Part shown: one piece after another, positions 1-10,006 of the stretch
Numbering within the stretch: the stretch's first letter is position 1
Layout: each line of letters opens with the position of its first letter
Source of the DNA: Methanospirillum stamsii
GTDB taxonomy: Archaea > Halobacteriota > Methanomicrobia > Methanomicrobiales > Methanospirillaceae
DNA length: 64,000 nucleotides
Reading direction: 5' to 3'
NCBI RefSeq assembly: GCF_046244385.1
Contig: NZ_CP176366.1
Span: forward strand, 3,348,001-3,412,000
Program-made: the position numbers and the translations under genes
Notes under the pieces: generated by a model
Databases searched by the model: none
What the model saw: only the letters and a program-made list of their open reading frames with translations
Told to the model about the DNA's origin: nothing

Positions 1-15
1 CAGGATGAGGGGAAA

Positions 16-3000
16 ATGATATCGAATAACCGGATATATTGGATTCTTTTCAGTATACTGATCATAATAAATTTCTCAATTTTTTCAGTAAGTGCTGATG
101 AAAAAGAGGGAAGTTTTGCTCCACTATCAGAATCATGGCAGCTTAATGTGACGGCTGCTGATAATGAAACAATTGATAATACGTATTGTTGTGGAAGCGG
201 AATGCTTCGTGAAAGTCCGGTTAATCTTTCACATCTTATCGGGAAAAAAATTAGTACTTCCAGTACATTTAGAATCTTAACTGATTATCCCTCAACATTT
301 GATTTAAGAGATTCTAACAGGGTCCCTGAAATCCGAGATCAGGGTCAGAGCGGCAGTTGCTGGGATTTTTCTTCAATAAAATCCCTTGAATCTTCTATTC
401 TCCCGGAAGTTTCCAAAGATTTTTCAGAAAACAATCTAAAAAACCATGTCTCTGTTTATGATCCACAGGGATTTGACTTTGCTGACGGAGGTAATGACCT
501 CATGGCGGCGGCATATTTTCTTCGTGAATCCGGCCCGGTACCTGAAAAACTCGATCCATATAATCCCTATTCATTTGTCTCACCTGGAAACCTGCCGGTA
601 GAAAACCTGGTAAGTGATGTGCCAATGATTCCCGGAAGGTCAGACGCTACTGATAATGAAAAAGTAAAATGGGGAATCGTCAACCTGGGCTGCCTGTACA
701 CAACAATATTATTCGATAACCAGTATTATAACGAAGAAACTTCCTCATACTATAATCCTGAAGGAACCACCCCAAATCACGCCATTTCTATCATCGGTTG
801 GGATGACAACTACCCTGCCAGTTCTTTTTCTGATACGCCTGCCGGAGATGGAGCATTTTTATGTGCAAACAGTTGGGGAACAAACTGGGGAGATGAGGGA
901 TTTTTTTATATTTCATATTACGATACCCTTGTGGGTAAACATCTTACAGGTTTTTCTGCTGCAACCGATAACCGCGATGGTACATACGGATATGACACCC
1001 TCGGATGGGTAAACAGTTTTGGGTTTGGCTTTTCAGAAGCCTCTGCAGCGAATGTTTTTACCGCCACTGAAGATATTGAACTTACCAGTGCTGGAATTTA
1101 CACCGCCCAGTTAAAAACCAGCATTACTGCTCATGTTTATCTTGACCCTGAAAAGGGACCGACTGGAAACTCTGATGCGGAGATCTCACAGAGTGAGACT
1201 TTTGATATTCCCGGATACCATACAATAGGATTTGATATTCCGGTTAAAGTTAAAAAAGGTCAGAAATTTTCCATTGTTATCGATATCTATACCCCGGATT
1301 ATGGTTTTCCTATACCTGTTGAATATCCGGTTGAGGGATACAGTAGTAAAGCAACGGCATCATCAGGACAAAGCTACGTAAAAACATCTGAAGGAGCCTG
1401 GTCAGACCTTACCGCATGGAATCCCCAGGCCAATGTTTGCATAAGGGCTGGATACATCCTTGTTTCAGGCCCGAAAGCAGATTTTTATGGAGAACCGGTA
1501 AGTGGAAGTGCCCCGCTTACAGTCTCTTTTCATGACACCTCATCAGGAAAACCTGAACGGTGGCTCTGGCAATTTGGAGACGGCTCGACATCAACAGAGC
1601 AAAACCCTGTTCATACCTATTATCTGAATGGAACATATACCGTATCTTTGGTGAGTGATACTCCGGAAGGAGAATCAAAAATGGTTAAAAATGACTATGT
1701 CACTGTTTCACAACCATCAACCATCACCGTTCCAGATGATCATTCTCTTATCCAGGAAGCAATCAATACAGCTTCTCCGGGTTCAACCATTCTTGTCAGA
1801 TATGGATATTATCCTGAACAACTTACCATTTCAAAACCGGTGACTCTTCAGGGACTTGAGTCTGATGATGACCAAAAACCAATCATTGATTCACAATTCA
1901 CCGGAACACCGGTGAGCATTACGGCAGCCGGAGTCACCCTGGATAACTTTTCTCTTACCGGAGCATGGTCAGAAACGGCAATACGTCCGGGAATAGCCGT
2001 CAGAGGAGATAATGCAATAATAAAAAATAACTGGATTTTTGAGAATTATGCCGGAGTCAGATTTGAAAATGTAAACGGTGGAACGCTGGAAAATAATATC
2101 ATTTGGAATTCATCCAGTTCTGCAGTATACTCTGAATCCGGATCATATCTCGATATTACGAACAATACCATTGTATGGACCACCGGAGCACCTGCACTCA
2201 GGATGGTGTCGGGATATAATTCTGTAATTAAAGGGAATGTTATTGCAGAAAATGAGAATGCCGGACTATCATTAACCGGAACAGGAATTACTGTCTACGA
2301 TAATTTTCTGAATAATACGCAAAATGTGGCTCTCACGTCCGATACAAAAGTAACCTGGAATGCTCAAAAGATGAACGGACCAAATATCGTTCTTGGGCCT
2401 TATATTGGCGGAAATTTCTGGGCTGCTCCGGATGGAACAGGATTTTCTGAAACTCATCAGGATGAAGACGGAGATGGGTTTTGTGATGAAGTATACCGTA
2501 TCGGAGGAGAAAATGTAGATGAACTCCCCCTTGCTGTGCCTGATTCGATTACACCATCAGCAGATTTTGAGGCAACTCCTGTTACCGGAGCAATGCCACT
2601 CACCGTTCAGTTCATCGATAAGTCTCTGGGTTCAATCGAGAGCAGATTATGGAACTTTGGAGATGGAGAATCTTCTGCGGAAATAAATCCGGTCCATACC
2701 TACACAAAAGCCGGAAAATTTGATGTAAACCTGACAGTCTCTGGTCCGAAGGGAACTGATGTAGAGATTAAATTACAATATATTACCGTAACCGGCACAG
2801 GAAATTCATATGTTCTGACATTTTTACCTGGCTGGAATTTTTTTACCCCTCCTCAAACATTATCCTCAGGAACAGATACTGCAGAAATTTTTGCTAATGT
2901 AGAGACAGATGGTCACTCACTATTTACCTACCCGAATCTTTCTGCAGGATGGACAAAGATTACCCGGAATACCATATTACATCCGGTTACCGGATACTGG

Positions 3001-3306
3001 ATCTATTCAAAGAACAGGGTTGATACGACTCTCTGGCTTGATCCCATTAGTGGAGGATCGAAGAATATTGAGACCGGGTGGAATGCAATAGGGTCAAGAG
3101 GAACTGGTCCTGAAAAGGCAAAGGATGCAATGAGTTCTTTGGGAGATGCCTGGCAATACCTGGTAGGTTTTGATGAAAGCACCCAAAAATATTATGATAT
3201 TATTATCCGGGGAGGATCTGGAAAAAACAGTGATGAACAGAACTTACGTTCAGGGCACGGATACTGGCTCTACTCTACCAGTCCGGGCATTCTCTATGCA
3301 TCTTAA
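16..3306 (+). CDS. Secreted C1A (papain-like) cysteine peptidase with PKD and beta-helix domains
   Basis: Predicted exported protease of 1096 residues. A hydrophobic signal segment covers about residues 7-26. A papain-type peptidase domain follows with the motif GQSGSCWDF (nucleophile Cys115), the catalytic His255 in NHAISIIGWDD and Asn285 in CANSWGTNWG, so the triad is complete. After it come a beta-rich region typical of archaeal C1A proteins (about 320-480), a first PKD domain (about 490-565, WQFGDG), a NosD-like right-handed beta-helix (about 570-830, TITVPDDHSLIQEAI at its start), a second PKD domain (about 850-925, WNFGDG) and a C-terminal module of about 165 residues beginning near FLPGWNFFTPP. 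The ATG is preceded by a purine-rich GAGGGG. The architecture suggests a cell-surface or extracellular enzyme that digests or remodels proteins or binds polysaccharide; the substrate is unknown. The domain reading is sure, the role is inferred. Confidence 0.9.
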   Translation: MISNNRIYWILFSILIIINFSIFSVSADEKEGSFAPLSESWQLNVTAADNETIDNTYCCGSGMLRESPVNLSHLIGKKISTSSTFRILTDYPSTFDLRDSNRVPEIRDQGQSGSCWDFSSIKSLESSILPEVSKDFSENNLKNHVSVYDPQGFDFADGGNDLMAAAYFLRESGPVPEKLDPYNPYSFVSPGNLPVENLVSDVPMIPGRSDATDNEKVKWGIVNLGCLYTTILFDNQYYNEETSSYYNPEGTTPNHAISIIGWDDNYPASSFSDTPAGDGAFLCANSWGTNWGDEGFFYISYYDTLVGKHLTGFSAATDNRDGTYGYDTLGWVNSFGFGFSEASAANVFTATEDIELTSAGIYTAQLKTSITAHVYLDPEKGPTGNSDAEISQSETFDIPGYHTIGFDIPVKVKKGQKFSIVIDIYTPDYGFPIPVEYPVEGYSSKATASSGQSYVKTSEGAWSDLTAWNPQANVCIRAGYILVSGPKADFYGEPVSGSAPLTVSFHDTSSGKPERWLWQFGDGSTSTEQNPVHTYYLNGTYTVSLVSDTPEGESKMVKNDYVTVSQPSTITVPDDHSLIQEAINTASPGSTILVRYGYYPEQLTISKPVTLQGLESDDDQKPIIDSQFTGTPVSITAAGVTLDNFSLTGAWSETAIRPGIAVRGDNAIIKNNWIFENYAGVRFENVNGGTLENNIIWNSSSSAVYSESGSYLDITNNTIVWTTGAPALRMVSGYNSVIKGNVIAENENAGLSLTGTGITVYDNFLNNTQNVALTSDTKVTWNAQKMNGPNIVLGPYIGGNFWAAPDGTGFSETHQDEDGDGFCDEVYRIGGENVDELPLAVPDSITPSADFEATPVTGAMPLTVQFIDKSLGSIESRLWNFGDGESSAEINPVHTYTKAGKFDVNLTVSGPKGTDVEIKLQYITVTGTGNSYVLTFLPGWNFFTPPQTLSSGTDTAEIFANVETDGHSLFTYPNLSAGWTKITRNTILHPVTGYWIYSKNRVDTTLWLDPISGGSKNIETGWNAIGSRGTGPEKAKDAMSSLGDAWQYLVGFDESTQKYYDIIIRGGSGKNSDEQNLRSGHGYWLYSTSPGILYAS

Positions 3307-3361
3307 TCCTCCAAAATATTTAAGAAAGAGTTAAGTCGGAAAGAAAAAGAGATTTGCATAT

Positions 3362-4108
3362 ATGATCTCAAATCGTAACTGGCTGGTTTTGTTTGCACTC
3401 AGTCTTTTATGTTCTTCTATTCTTTTGTTTATCCTTCATTTTGAGATTTTTCATGATTTTCATCACATTCTAATTTATACCATCCATGATCTTGCCTTCC
3501 TTCCTGTTGAAGTATTACTGGTAACAGTAATTCTCCACCAGATGCTTGAACGGCAGGCCATGAAAAATAAACTGAATAAACTTAATATGGTCATCGGAGT
3601 ATTTTTTTCTGAAATAGGAGTTCCTCTTATGAGGGTTTTTGCTTCGTATGATCTTGAATTAAAAATGAAAACTGATTTTTTTTCATCACTTTCAACGTGG
3701 GATCATGTTACATTTTTAAGAAAGAAAAAAGAAGCGATGAAATTTCACTTTTACTCTCCCCTATCATGTGAAAACCTGGTATCTCTAAGGGAAATGCTTC
3801 TTCAAAAAGAAGATTTGATGATTAGAATGCTTGAAAACCCAATGCTTCTTGAACATGAATCCTTTACGGATCTTCTCCAGGCCATATTTCATCTGACTGA
3901 TGAATTACGATATCGGGGAGATTGCATGAATCTGCCTGATAGTGATATTCATCATTTGTCAGGAGATATCACCCGTGGATACTCCCTTATGATTCCAACT
4001 TGGCTTACCTATCTGGAATACCTTAAAACAAATTATCCTTATCTTTATTCACTGGCAGTCCGCACAAATCCTTTTTCTGAAAACGTTGATGTAATAATCA
4101 GAGAATAA
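3362..4108 (+). CDS. Membrane protein of unknown function, two N-terminal helices
   Basis: I do not recognise a named family. The 248-residue product has two strong hydrophobic segments (about residues 8-26 and 38-60), followed by a soluble region rich in Leu, Lys and His with predicted helices. The cytosolic part begins with a basic stretch (ERQAMKNKLNKL), so a cytoplasmic C-terminal domain is plausible. It lies 55 bases after the C1A peptidase gene on the same strand, with a short AT-rich spacer that includes GCATATATG at the start codon. No catalytic motif is visible. It could be a small signalling or scaffold membrane protein; nothing in the sequence decides. Confidence 0.75.
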   Translation: MISNRNWLVLFALSLLCSSILLFILHFEIFHDFHHILIYTIHDLAFLPVEVLLVTVILHQMLERQAMKNKLNKLNMVIGVFFSEIGVPLMRVFASYDLELKMKTDFFSSLSTWDHVTFLRKKKEAMKFHFYSPLSCENLVSLREMLLQKEDLMIRMLENPMLLEHESFTDLLQAIFHLTDELRYRGDCMNLPDSDIHHLSGDITRGYSLMIPTWLTYLEYLKTNYPYLYSLAVRTNPFSENVDVIIRE

Positions 4109-4147
4109 AACCTTTTTTCCATTTCCGATAATCTGGATACAGATCCT

Positions 4148-4258
4148 ATGGATGAATTTTCACGGACCACTGTTACGATTCATGTAGAACGGGACATAAC
4201 GGAGCTTGAACATGAATTAGATGCATATTTGACCAAAAAAGAAAAACAGATAAGATGA
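4148..4258 (+). CDS. Possible 36-residue protein
   Basis: A short open frame lies in the 183-base gap between two convergent genes. It starts with ATG and encodes a charged peptide with RTTVTIHVERDITELEHEL near its N-terminus. A beta strand followed by a charged helix resembles a truncated ribbon-helix-helix antitoxin, but this is a weak resemblance. No clear ribosome site precedes it. It may be a real small protein, a gene remnant or chance. Confidence 0.25.
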   Translation: MDEFSRTTVTIHVERDITELEHELDAYLTKKEKQIR

Positions 4259-4291
4259 AATATAAAAATAATATTATATAATTGCCATTAT

Positions 4292-5413
4292 TCAGGTATT
4301 GTGGTATCTATCCTGGGGTTCGATTGAGATGATTACAATCTCTTCAACCTCATGTGAAATTTCATTTATTATCGGACTGTATGTCCGGATAAAAACCCGT
4401 GATTCTTCATAATATCGTTCGCATAAAGACTGTTTTGTTTCCACCACAGTCTGAATGTGCTTACTAAACCGATCAGTTGCATCAGAATCGTGAAAACTCC
4501 CGTACCATGTACCAACATAATCCCCTTTAATTCCTAATCTTTCCTGATGATGAGAGTTCATGAAACGATACCTGCAATCTTTATCTACCGTATAAATCGA
4601 ATCATGCATTGCCTCAACGAGAATTTTATAGTGCTCTTCAAGAGAATGAACGATCTTTTCAAGAGTCCTGGTCTCTGTAATTTCAGTTGAAATAACCGTT
4701 GCTGCTATTGTCATACCTAATATTTCATTTGTTACCGGACTTATGGTTCTGACAAACCATCGGTTATTTTTCTGGTATTCATCATGAAGTGAAATTCCTT
4801 TTTCAATGACATGGTGAATAAGTCCAAGAAAATGGATACTCTCTTCTTCGTTATGAAGATCATCATAATAATATTTCTGACATTCTTGCCCGGTAATTCC
4901 CAGTCTTTCCTGATGATGAGAATTGATGAACAGATACCGGCCACGTTTATCCACCATGTAAATAGAATCCTGAGTAGATTCAACCAAGGTTTTATAATTT
5001 GTTTCAGACTGAATCAGTGCTTCTTCTACCCGTTTTCGCATTACTGCCTGATGAATCATATTCCGAAGTTCTGCAAACTGGACCTTTGGTTCAGACCCTT
5101 TTTGGAGATAAAAATCTGCACCGGAATTTAACGCTTCAATAACAATATCTTCACGACTTCTTCCGGTAAAAATTATAAATGGTTTTTCAAGACCAAGACG
5201 TTTGATGGTTCTGAGAAAATCAATACCATCCATTTGAGGCATTTCATAGTCCGAAACAATAGCATCATACTTATTATCCTTCAGCATTTCTATTGCAGAC
5301 AGAGCGGAGGTACTGGTGTCAACGATAATGTCCCCTCCTTTTTCCAGGAATATCCGGGTAATATCTAATAATTCTTCCTGGTCATCCACGAGCAGTAATT
5401 TAATAATTGTCAT
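4292..5413 (-). CDS. Response regulator with two PAS domains
   Basis: A two-component output or relay protein of 373 residues. Residues 1-125 form a receiver domain: acidic pocket Asp10/Asp11, phospho-acceptor Asp55 in VSDYEMPQMDG, the Thr in IIFTGRS and a conserved Lys in YLQKG. Two PAS domains follow (about 140-255 and 262-370). They resemble each other closely (SIYMVDKRGRYLFINSHHQ versus SIYTVDKDCRYRFMNSHHQ), so the second arose by internal duplication. There is no histidine kinase or DNA-binding domain, so it probably works by protein contact. It stands alone, convergent with the preceding gene, with a 274-base AT-rich upstream region and no evident partner kinase next door. Confidence 0.88.
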   Translation of the reverse strand: MTIIKLLLVDDQEELLDITRIFLEKGGDIIVDTSTSALSAIEMLKDNKYDAIVSDYEMPQMDGIDFLRTIKRLGLEKPFIIFTGRSREDIVIEALNSGADFYLQKGSEPKVQFAELRNMIHQAVMRKRVEEALIQSETNYKTLVESTQDSIYMVDKRGRYLFINSHHQERLGITGQECQKYYYDDLHNEEESIHFLGLIHHVIEKGISLHDEYQKNNRWFVRTISPVTNEILGMTIAATVISTEITETRTLEKIVHSLEEHYKILVEAMHDSIYTVDKDCRYRFMNSHHQERLGIKGDYVGTWYGSFHDSDATDRFSKHIQTVVETKQSLCERYYEESRVFIRTYSPIINEISHEVEEIVIISIEPQDRYHNT

Positions 5414-5687
5414 GGTGCTAAGAGACCTCTGGTCACTAAGAAAGAATCTGACCTGATGTATATCCTGACTAAAGTATCAATACCACTCTTTCATGAAAAA
5501 AGATTTCGTTTTACTTTTCAGTTTTTTTAAAATTTAAAAATTTTTCGAGTCTTATCTACCATTATTTCTATCATTTTCCATATTCTAATAGTAAAAACAA
5601 TAATCAAACCTCACCAGTAATATTCACCTATAGCAAAAAATATTTTATTAGTATTTTAAATATATAAAATAATAAATAAAAATATTC

Positions 5688-6356
5688 TTATCCCCGAAGC
5701 AACTTCTGCATTTTTTCGATTGATGATTCATTCATTACCGCAAGCACTTCATCACCAGGAGAAAGAATGACATTACCCCGGGGAATAACGATTTTTCCAT
5801 TACGTAATATTGCTGATATTACACATTCCTGGGGAAATGGAATATCTTTTATCGCTCTGCCCACTACTTCAGAACTATCTGCCACAATATTTTCAACAAG
5901 AGAATATTCTCCGGTCCGAAGTTTAAGCATAGTCATCATATCTCCGACAGACATCTCCCTCGCTATTAAATGGGCCATGATATCAGCCTGGTTAACGGTA
6001 ACATCCACACCCATCTCTCTGGTAAAAAGCCATGAATTTTTCGGGATATTTACCCGGGCAATGGTTCTTTTTACCCTAAACTCAAATTTTGCAAGACTGG
6101 CTATTACCAAATTAATTTCATCAGATCTGGTTACTGCAGCAACCACGTTGACCGATTTGATTCCTGCATCCTGAAGTTGAAACGGACTTGTTGGATCCCC
6201 GAATTTCAATAGAGAATCAGGAAATTCATGCTGTAATCTCCCATAATCCTCCTTATCACCTTCAAGAATCGTTACCTGATGACCGCCGGATAACAAAATT
6301 TTTGCAAGATAGGTACCTACCTTTCCACCTCCTGCAATGAGAACAGATAAACTCAT
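5688..6356 (-). CDS. TrkA-type K+ uptake regulatory protein (RCK_N + RCK_C), second copy of the operon
   Basis: Cytosolic nucleotide-binding regulator of 222 residues. The RCK_N Rossmann fold begins at residue 3 with the dinucleotide motif AGGGKVGTYLA and an acidic residue at the end of strand beta-2 (ILEGD), typical of NAD(H) binding. A TrkA-C domain occupies about 140-222. Its start overlaps the stop of the upstream trkA-like gene by one base (TAATG), so the two are translationally coupled and downstream of a P-type ATPase. The family normally controls Trk/Ktr potassium channels, yet no TrkH is present in the window, so the partner may be the ATPase or a channel elsewhere. Confidence 0.88.
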   Translation of the reverse strand: MSLSVLIAGGGKVGTYLAKILLSGGHQVTILEGDKEDYGRLQHEFPDSLLKFGDPTSPFQLQDAGIKSVNVVAAVTRSDEINLVIASLAKFEFRVKRTIARVNIPKNSWLFTREMGVDVTVNQADIMAHLIAREMSVGDMMTMLKLRTGEYSLVENIVADSSEVVGRAIKDIPFPQECVISAILRNGKIVIPRGNVILSPGDEVLAVMNESSIEKMQKLLRG

Positions 6357-7015
6357 TATCCACCTCCGGTTATTTGCATGACTTCTTTTAAGCGATCAAC
6401 TGACTGTTCCTCAACCGCTATATGAACAATATCTCCTTTTTCAAATGTTGTGCCAAGCGTCGGTATGCTGGTTTTCCCTTTCCGGGTCAATGAAATGACA
6501 ATAATCTCTCCGGGAACGGTAAGGTCTTTTACCTGGTGTCCGGCCAGAGTTGGGTGAATTTCATACCGGACAATGCCTACTTCTCCATTGCCTATTCCAT
6601 GTATTATATCAAGATGAGAAAAAGTAAGAATCTCCGAAATTCGCTCAATCCCAAGTTTAACATTTGTCACCGTCTGTATTCCGAGTTTATGATAGAGTTC
6701 TGCATACCGGGGATCATGAGTTCTTGCAATTACTTTGGGCACACGAAACAGCTGTCTTGCTGCCCGTGCAACTACAATATTTACCGCATCATTACCAGTA
6801 ACAGCAGCGAGTCCGTCTGCTTTGTCAATTTCACTTCCATAAAATGATTCCTGATCCAATGCATCCCGCTGAATAAAATGCCCGGTAAAACCCTTGCCCA
6901 GACGTTCAAAAGCTTTTGAATCATGATCAACTACCGTTACATCATGATGAGCACGGACAAGCCGGAGTGCAAGTCCGGAGCCCATCCTTCCACATCCGAT
7001 AATAATAAGTTTCAT
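6356..7015 (-). CDS. TrkA-type K+ uptake regulatory protein, first copy of the operon
   Basis: RCK-family regulator of 219 residues. The N-terminal Rossmann motif is IIIGCGRMGSGLALRL, with VVDHD at the end of the next strand; a TrkA-C domain covers about residues 135-219. It overlaps the ATPase gene by four bases (ATGA) and the second trkA-like gene by one base, so all three form one transcription unit in the order ATPase, TrkA, TrkA. The two regulators are clearly paralogous but diverged, which fits a hetero-oligomeric ring. Known members bind NAD(H), ATP or cyclic dinucleotides; which ligand applies here cannot be read from sequence. Confidence 0.88.
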   Translation of the reverse strand: MKLIIIGCGRMGSGLALRLVRAHHDVTVVDHDSKAFERLGKGFTGHFIQRDALDQESFYGSEIDKADGLAAVTGNDAVNIVVARAARQLFRVPKVIARTHDPRYAELYHKLGIQTVTNVKLGIERISEILTFSHLDIIHGIGNGEVGIVRYEIHPTLAGHQVKDLTVPGEIIVISLTRKGKTSIPTLGTTFEKGDIVHIAVEEQSVDRLKEVMQITGGG

Positions 7016-9831
7016 GCGATTTCTCCTGTATTTTCTATTTTTACCCGGGTTTTTTCGAATTTTCTTAAAACACCTTTTCTGAGTTCTTCAGCCAGCAACA
7101 AGGCAGGGGCCCAGGCAAAAAGAAACAGCCAATTTTCAACGGGAAATGGAGCAGTACCTATGATCTCCTGGAAAAATGGAACATAAATAATTATCAGGAT
7201 GATAATTAGTTCACTGGCAATACCAATCCATATCATCCTGTTTGAAAAAAAACCAATGGAAAAAATAGAAGATCGTTCAGTCCGATGTGCCAGAACATTT
7301 CCTATTTGTGTGGTTACCACTGCAGCAAGAGCCATTCCGACTGCAGAATGATAAATAGGGCCTTCGGCAGGAAGATCGAAGATCTGACCCCAGTATCCGT
7401 GTGTCCAGTACTGGAAGAAAAAGGCAGACATAACTGCAATACTTTGAATCGGACCAAGCCAGAGGTATGATTTGAGTAAGAGCGACCTGGTTATCACATG
7501 TTCTTTGAGGTTTCTTGGTGGTTTATCCATGATCCCCGGCTCCGGAGGTTCAGATCCAAGTGCAAGTGCGGGCACAAGGTCGGTTCCCAGATCAACAGAT
7601 AATATGGGCATTACATCAAGAGCTAGAGGGATTCTGGCTTTACTAAATGCAAACAGGATAAAAGGAACTGCTTCCGGAGTATTACTGGTAAAAATGTAAC
7701 CGGTGAATTTTTTGATATTAGCATACACTGCCCTTCCTTCTTCAACGGCATTAACGATAGATGCAAAATTATCATCGGTAAGGACCATATCTGCCGCTTC
7801 TTTTGCAACATCCGTTCCGGAAATTCCCATTGCAACACCAATATCTGCTTTTTTAAGAGCGGGTGCATCATTTACTCCATCCCCGGTAACTGCCACAATG
7901 TGCCCGCACTCACGGAGGGTTTCGACAACACGTAATTTATGTTCGGGAGCTACCCTGGCGAAAATAATTTCGTCATTTAAGGCATTTTTAAGTTCTTCTC
8001 CAGACATCTGATCAAGATCGGCACCAGTTACAATCCGGGGATTGTCTCCGGTGATAATCCCGATACGGCGGGCAATACTTTTTGCCGTAAGTCCATAATC
8101 ACCGGTGATCATGATGATCCGTATCCTGGCATGATGACATTTTTTTACTGCTTCTGCAACTTCCGGCCTTGGAGGATCCATCATGGCAATAAGACCCAGG
8201 AAAGTCATATCATGCTCTACCTCCTCCGGATTTTCATAAGATCCGCTATATGGGAGAGTTTTCATGGCAATCCCAAGTACTCTTAAACCCTGTTCTGCGA
8301 ATGAATCATTCACTGCAATTATTCCAGCTCGCATCTCGGGTTCAAGTTCTCGTTTATCAGAACCTTCATAGTATGATGTTGAGATGTCAAGAACCGCTTT
8401 TGGGGCTCCCTTCAGATAAACAACCTGATCCTCCGTTCCAAGATGGATAGTACTCATGAGCTTCCTCCTGGAATCAAAAGGAAATTCCCGAGCACGAGGA
8501 AATTCATGATTTTCCTGTTCATACCGAATACCCAGTTTTTCAGCAGCAACTAAGATAGCAGCTTCAGTCGGATCTCCAAGAATAGTCCATCCGGTACCAT
8601 CCGGCTTTGGAGGAATCAATCTGGCATTTGAACAGAGAATTCCTGCAATAAGAAATTGTTTTAATCGGGTTTGTATTTCAGGTGTGAACTCTCCCTGTTC
8701 TGGTGTGATATCCCCCTTTGGTTCATATCCGACACCAGTTACATGAAAATTTGAACCTGGTAGCCATATCCGGCTCACGGTCATCTCATTTTGTGTCAGG
8801 GTACCGGTCTTGTCAGTACAGATAACAGAGGTACAGCCAAGAGTTTCGACGGCAGATAGTCGTTTAATGAGGGCATGTCGTTTTGCCATTCGTTGAGATC
8901 CGCGTGCCAGGGCCAGGGTTACCGTGGGCAAAAGACCTTCCGGGACAAATGCAACTATCATTCCAAGAGCAAAAATAAAACTCTCAGCAAGATTCACCTG
9001 AGTAAGGGAGATAAGCATAAGAAAGAAGAGGAAACCAACGCTTACTGCAACAATGGTCACCATTCTGGTAACATGCACCATCTCCTGTTGCAAAGGACTC
9101 TTATCTTCTTCTATTCCCTGGGTAAGATGAGCGACATTTCCAAACTCAGTCCCCATTCCGGTTGTTGTGACTATTGCAAGGCCGGTTCCGGAGACTACAC
9201 TTGTTCCGGCAAATACATAGTTTGGATATTCGATTTTGGAGAGATCTGTTCCAAAAAAAGGATCTGCTATCTTTTTCACCGGATGGGATTCTCCGGTAAG
9301 AGTTGATTGGGAAACCCGAAGCTGTGAGGCTTCAACCAGTCGTGCATCAGCGGAGATATGGTCTCCTTCAGATAATACCATAAGGTCTCCCGGAACCAGA
9401 TCTTCAGCCGAAATTTCCATGGACTGACCTTCACGAATAACACGGACTTTTACCGGAAGCAATTTCATAAGAGCATCTGCAGCTTTTTCGGCTCTGAATT
9501 CCTGCCAGAATGAAAAAAGACCATTAATGAGATTGACCATCCAGACTGCGACACCAAGCTGAGGCATTCCTGCAATAAATGCCACAATTCCACCAATCCA
9601 GAGAAGAATGGCCATCAGGTGAGAGAAATTTTTCAAAAACCTGATATATATGGACTTTTTCCGGGTTCTTTCCAGGGTATTTTTTCCATATTTTTTAACG
9701 CGGGTTTCTGCTTCAGAAAAAGAAAGACCATGAGAATTTGTCTGGTACCAGGAGTAAACTTCTGAAACTGAAGAAGACAATGAAGGTTCTGCCCGAGTAT
9801 CAGTTTTATTGATTCCTTTATCCCGGTCCAT
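7012..9831 (-). CDS. P-type cation-transporting ATPase, P2-type (Ca2+ or Na+/K+-like)
   Basis: An integral-membrane ion pump of 939 residues. It has an N-terminal cation-ATPase domain (about 15-80), an actuator domain with LTGES (near residue 178), the phosphorylation site Asp340 in CTDKTGTLT, a nucleotide-binding domain with KGAPKAVL, and the hinge motif GDGVNDAPALKKADIG. The membrane motif before the phosphorylation site is VPEGLLPTVTLALARGSQRMA, which resembles the PEGL form of Na+/K+ ATPase-like pumps more than heavy-metal pumps (no CPC). A C-terminal cation-ATPase domain carries several membrane helices. The gene heads an operon with two TrkA-like regulators, so monovalent cation homeostasis is the best inference; Ca2+ remains possible. 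Confidence 0.9.
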   Translation of the reverse strand: MDRDKGINKTDTRAEPSLSSSVSEVYSWYQTNSHGLSFSEAETRVKKYGKNTLERTRKKSIYIRFLKNFSHLMAILLWIGGIVAFIAGMPQLGVAVWMVNLINGLFSFWQEFRAEKAADALMKLLPVKVRVIREGQSMEISAEDLVPGDLMVLSEGDHISADARLVEASQLRVSQSTLTGESHPVKKIADPFFGTDLSKIEYPNYVFAGTSVVSGTGLAIVTTTGMGTEFGNVAHLTQGIEEDKSPLQQEMVHVTRMVTIVAVSVGFLFFLMLISLTQVNLAESFIFALGMIVAFVPEGLLPTVTLALARGSQRMAKRHALIKRLSAVETLGCTSVICTDKTGTLTQNEMTVSRIWLPGSNFHVTGVGYEPKGDITPEQGEFTPEIQTRLKQFLIAGILCSNARLIPPKPDGTGWTILGDPTEAAILVAAEKLGIRYEQENHEFPRAREFPFDSRRKLMSTIHLGTEDQVVYLKGAPKAVLDISTSYYEGSDKRELEPEMRAGIIAVNDSFAEQGLRVLGIAMKTLPYSGSYENPEEVEHDMTFLGLIAMMDPPRPEVAEAVKKCHHARIRIIMITGDYGLTAKSIARRIGIITGDNPRIVTGADLDQMSGEELKNALNDEIIFARVAPEHKLRVVETLRECGHIVAVTGDGVNDAPALKKADIGVAMGISGTDVAKEAADMVLTDDNFASIVNAVEEGRAVYANIKKFTGYIFTSNTPEAVPFILFAFSKARIPLALDVMPILSVDLGTDLVPALALGSEPPEPGIMDKPPRNLKEHVITRSLLLKSYLWLGPIQSIAVMSAFFFQYWTHGYWGQIFDLPAEGPIYHSAVGMALAAVVTTQIGNVLAHRTERSSIFSIGFFSNRMIWIGIASELIIILIIIYVPFFQEIIGTAPFPVENWLFLFAWAPALLLAEELRKGVLRKFEKTRVKIENTGEIA

Positions 9832-10006
9832 ATGCCCATATCCTGAAAAAGATAGATCCCAGTATAAGTGTGCATTTTACCTCCGAGATAATAAAAAGAA
9901 CTGATACCTCAATAACTCAATTTAGGTAAAATAGGATTTTTAACAACTAAACAAGCTAAAAAAACCGTCAGTTGTCATAAAATGAGGATAAAAAAAAGGG
10001 AAAAGA

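Noticed and set aside
8875..9306. 143-codon open frame on the + strand
   Set aside because: It is antisense to the P-type ATPase gene, whose product is complete and well conserved; the antisense peptide has no protein-like pattern.
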